NCBI GenBank assembly: GCA_951394045.1
Contig: OX595989.1
Span: 124,001 to 188,000 of the forward strand
DNA length: 64,000 bases
Direction of reading: 5' to 3'
Source: Nitzschia sp. DOCU1
Lineage: Eukaryota > Bacillariophyta > Bacillariophyceae > Bacillariales > Bacillariaceae
Position numbers and translations under genes: made by a program. Position 1 is the stretch's first letter. Every line of letters begins with the position of its first letter. The notes below the pieces were generated by a model that made no database searches, was not told the origin of the DNA, and saw nothing but the letters and a program-made list of their open reading frames with translations. Of the stretch, positions 62,800 to 64,000 are shown one piece after another.

Positions 62800-63990
62800 T
62801 GCAGAGAATGATAGCGGGGGGTGTTTCGAGCGTTTTGGAGCTGTGGAAGATGTGGAGCAGACGACAATGGCTTGAATCTCGAGCACTTCGTTTCACCGTG
62901 GAAATAAGTGCAAAGCTGGCTGGCCTGGATGATGGGGACGAGGACTTCCGATACAAACTTATACCCTCCGCTGAAAAGGACTTGGAAGAAGCGCGTGCGC
63001 AGGTGCGGCAAGACAAGACAAGCAATGGGCGAGGCTTCCGAGAGGTATCATACGAAAGACGAGGTTTTGAGGGAATGGATGACGTCCGCTTCTAACAGCC
63101 GGGAGGCTAGCAGCATTTCTAGCCAAACCTTTTGATCGAGACCGGTCCCAGCTTTTACTGTCTGTCGCCAAGCTGAAGGCCGAGCTAACATGGCGAGATC
63201 ACTGAACATGTGGCAAGAAATCGGAACAAGTATGATTTTGAACTACATCGATATTGTACAAACCAGTCGTACTTGGGAGATCCCTTGTTGCGGGAATTGG
63301 TTGTTGCCAAGTGCAATTCGGAGGCGTTGGTACTCGTAGCCGGCCTGGTCATTTCTTTGAGCGAAACAGCCGGGATGGAGGCAGTCAAATCTATAATGTC
63401 GGAAGATTTGTGTCCAAGCCGCCCGAGAAGCTATCATTAAGTTGCATGCACTCGACTGATCATGATTCGGAAGAAAGAGTTGTGCGATGCAACGGAATTG
63501 CACATGCACTAGCATCGCAAAAGCCAGCGATCTACTTCTGAATTGCGTGGGCCTGGACGAAGTGGAAGGGATACTAGTGGGTTGTTTTGAATTGGCTGGA
63601 TCTAGTGGTCCCAATGCCGTGCCAGAGACGCCCGTGGCTCTGATCCGCGATGGATACTGATCCAGGCGCGGCGACTAGGAGGGAGAAGATTTATGGATCG
63701 ATACGGTGCTACCATGGATCACCTAGAACGTATCCGTTCGAGCTGTGGTTGCCAAGGCTGCTTCTTCTGAATTACAAGTTACGTGACGACAAGCTTCATG
63801 GATACCGAAATGACTATTATTCCGACTCTGTCAGGATGATGCGCCACCGAATGGTGAGGTTCCCCGGCCGTCGTTGGACCTCCTTGGGTTCGTAGAACCG
63901 AGAATATGGTACCATTCCGTGACGCAAAAGGGGCTTTGCTTCTGCCAGTCTCATCATGCACGTCGTTGAATCGCTCGATAGAACGGACGA
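62800..63990 (+). pseudogene. Decayed gene read in several plus-strand frames
   Basis: Protein-like stretches follow one another on the plus strand but in different frames and with stops between them: LESRALRFTVEISAKLAGLD then DLEEARAQVRQDKT (frame of 62769), QAMGEASERYHTKDEVLREW (second frame, from about 63018), RLAAFLAKPFDRDRSQLLLS (third frame, from about 63105), LGDPLLRELVVAKCNSEALV and MEAVKSIMSEDLC (first frame again), then LDEVEGILVGCFELAGSSG to about 63658. At least three frameshifts and several stops. No family recognised. It may continue past the window edge. Introns cannot explain all the shifts, because the blocks abut without GT-AG spacers. Confidence 0.5.
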
Positions 63991-64000
63991 AAAAGTCGTT

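Noticed and set aside
1..64000. tRNA, rRNA, CRISPR or operon structures
   Set aside because: No cloverleaf with conserved T-loop, no rRNA-like stretch and no regularly spaced short direct repeats were recognised by eye; genes are eukaryotic with GT-AG introns.

Overview
The window is nuclear DNA of a stramenopile, most likely a raphid pennate diatom. The evidence is the gene content: helicase-associated (HA) domain proteins without a helicase, membrane leucine-rich-repeat proteins with an acidic N-terminus, a heat-shock factor, ankyrin proteins with a conserved pre-ankyrin domain, a fasciclin protein, and a CBM20-trehalose synthase fusion. Gene architecture agrees: few introns, GT-AG, 76 to 157 nt, with long intergenic spacers. 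The species is an inference. No tRNA, rRNA, CRISPR array or prokaryotic feature was seen. Starts given here are ATG codons; open frames that begin at GTG, TTG or CTG were trimmed to the first ATG.

Layout. 1-12 kb: 3' part of a secreted trypsin-like protease, an HA-domain protein with one intron, a two-exon membrane metallophosphoesterase whose 3' end is tandemly duplicated, a roughly 24-repeat LRR membrane protein with two frameshifts, and a second HA-domain protein. 12.8-23 kb: a WW domain/family 7 glycosyltransferase fusion, a TKL-like kinase, a catalytically gutted copy of the glycosyltransferase, a small protein of unknown function, a heat-shock factor, and a duplicated heat-shock-factor tail. 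23-30 kb: a TPR-like protein, a fasciclin protein, and two identical head-to-tail 1583-bp elements with terminal inverted repeats and an 8-bp target duplication. 30-38 kb: two paralogous ankyrin proteins flanking a 200-N assembly gap, and a coiled-coil protein. 37.8-53.4 kb: three scattered members of an uncharacterised diatom family, an F-box-like/WD40 protein, the second kinase copy, and a five-exon CBM20-T6P synthase/T6P phosphatase-like gene. 54-64 kb: a Cys/His-motif protein, two long low-complexity proteins that share a short acidic module, and a decayed gene at the right edge.

The main theme is local duplication and decay. A block of about 3.6 kb holding the kinase occurs twice in inverted orientation (about 14.4-18.1 kb and 44.7-48.1 kb). 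The glycosyltransferase, the heat-shock-factor tail and the phosphatase 3' end each have a partial second copy. Fragments of the small gene at 19.1 kb appear at two other places. Functionally the genes are a mixture of signalling (kinases, HSF, myristoylated ankyrin proteins), cell surface (LRR, fasciclin, protease) and sugar metabolism (T6P synthase). There is no sign of an operon or a single pathway.
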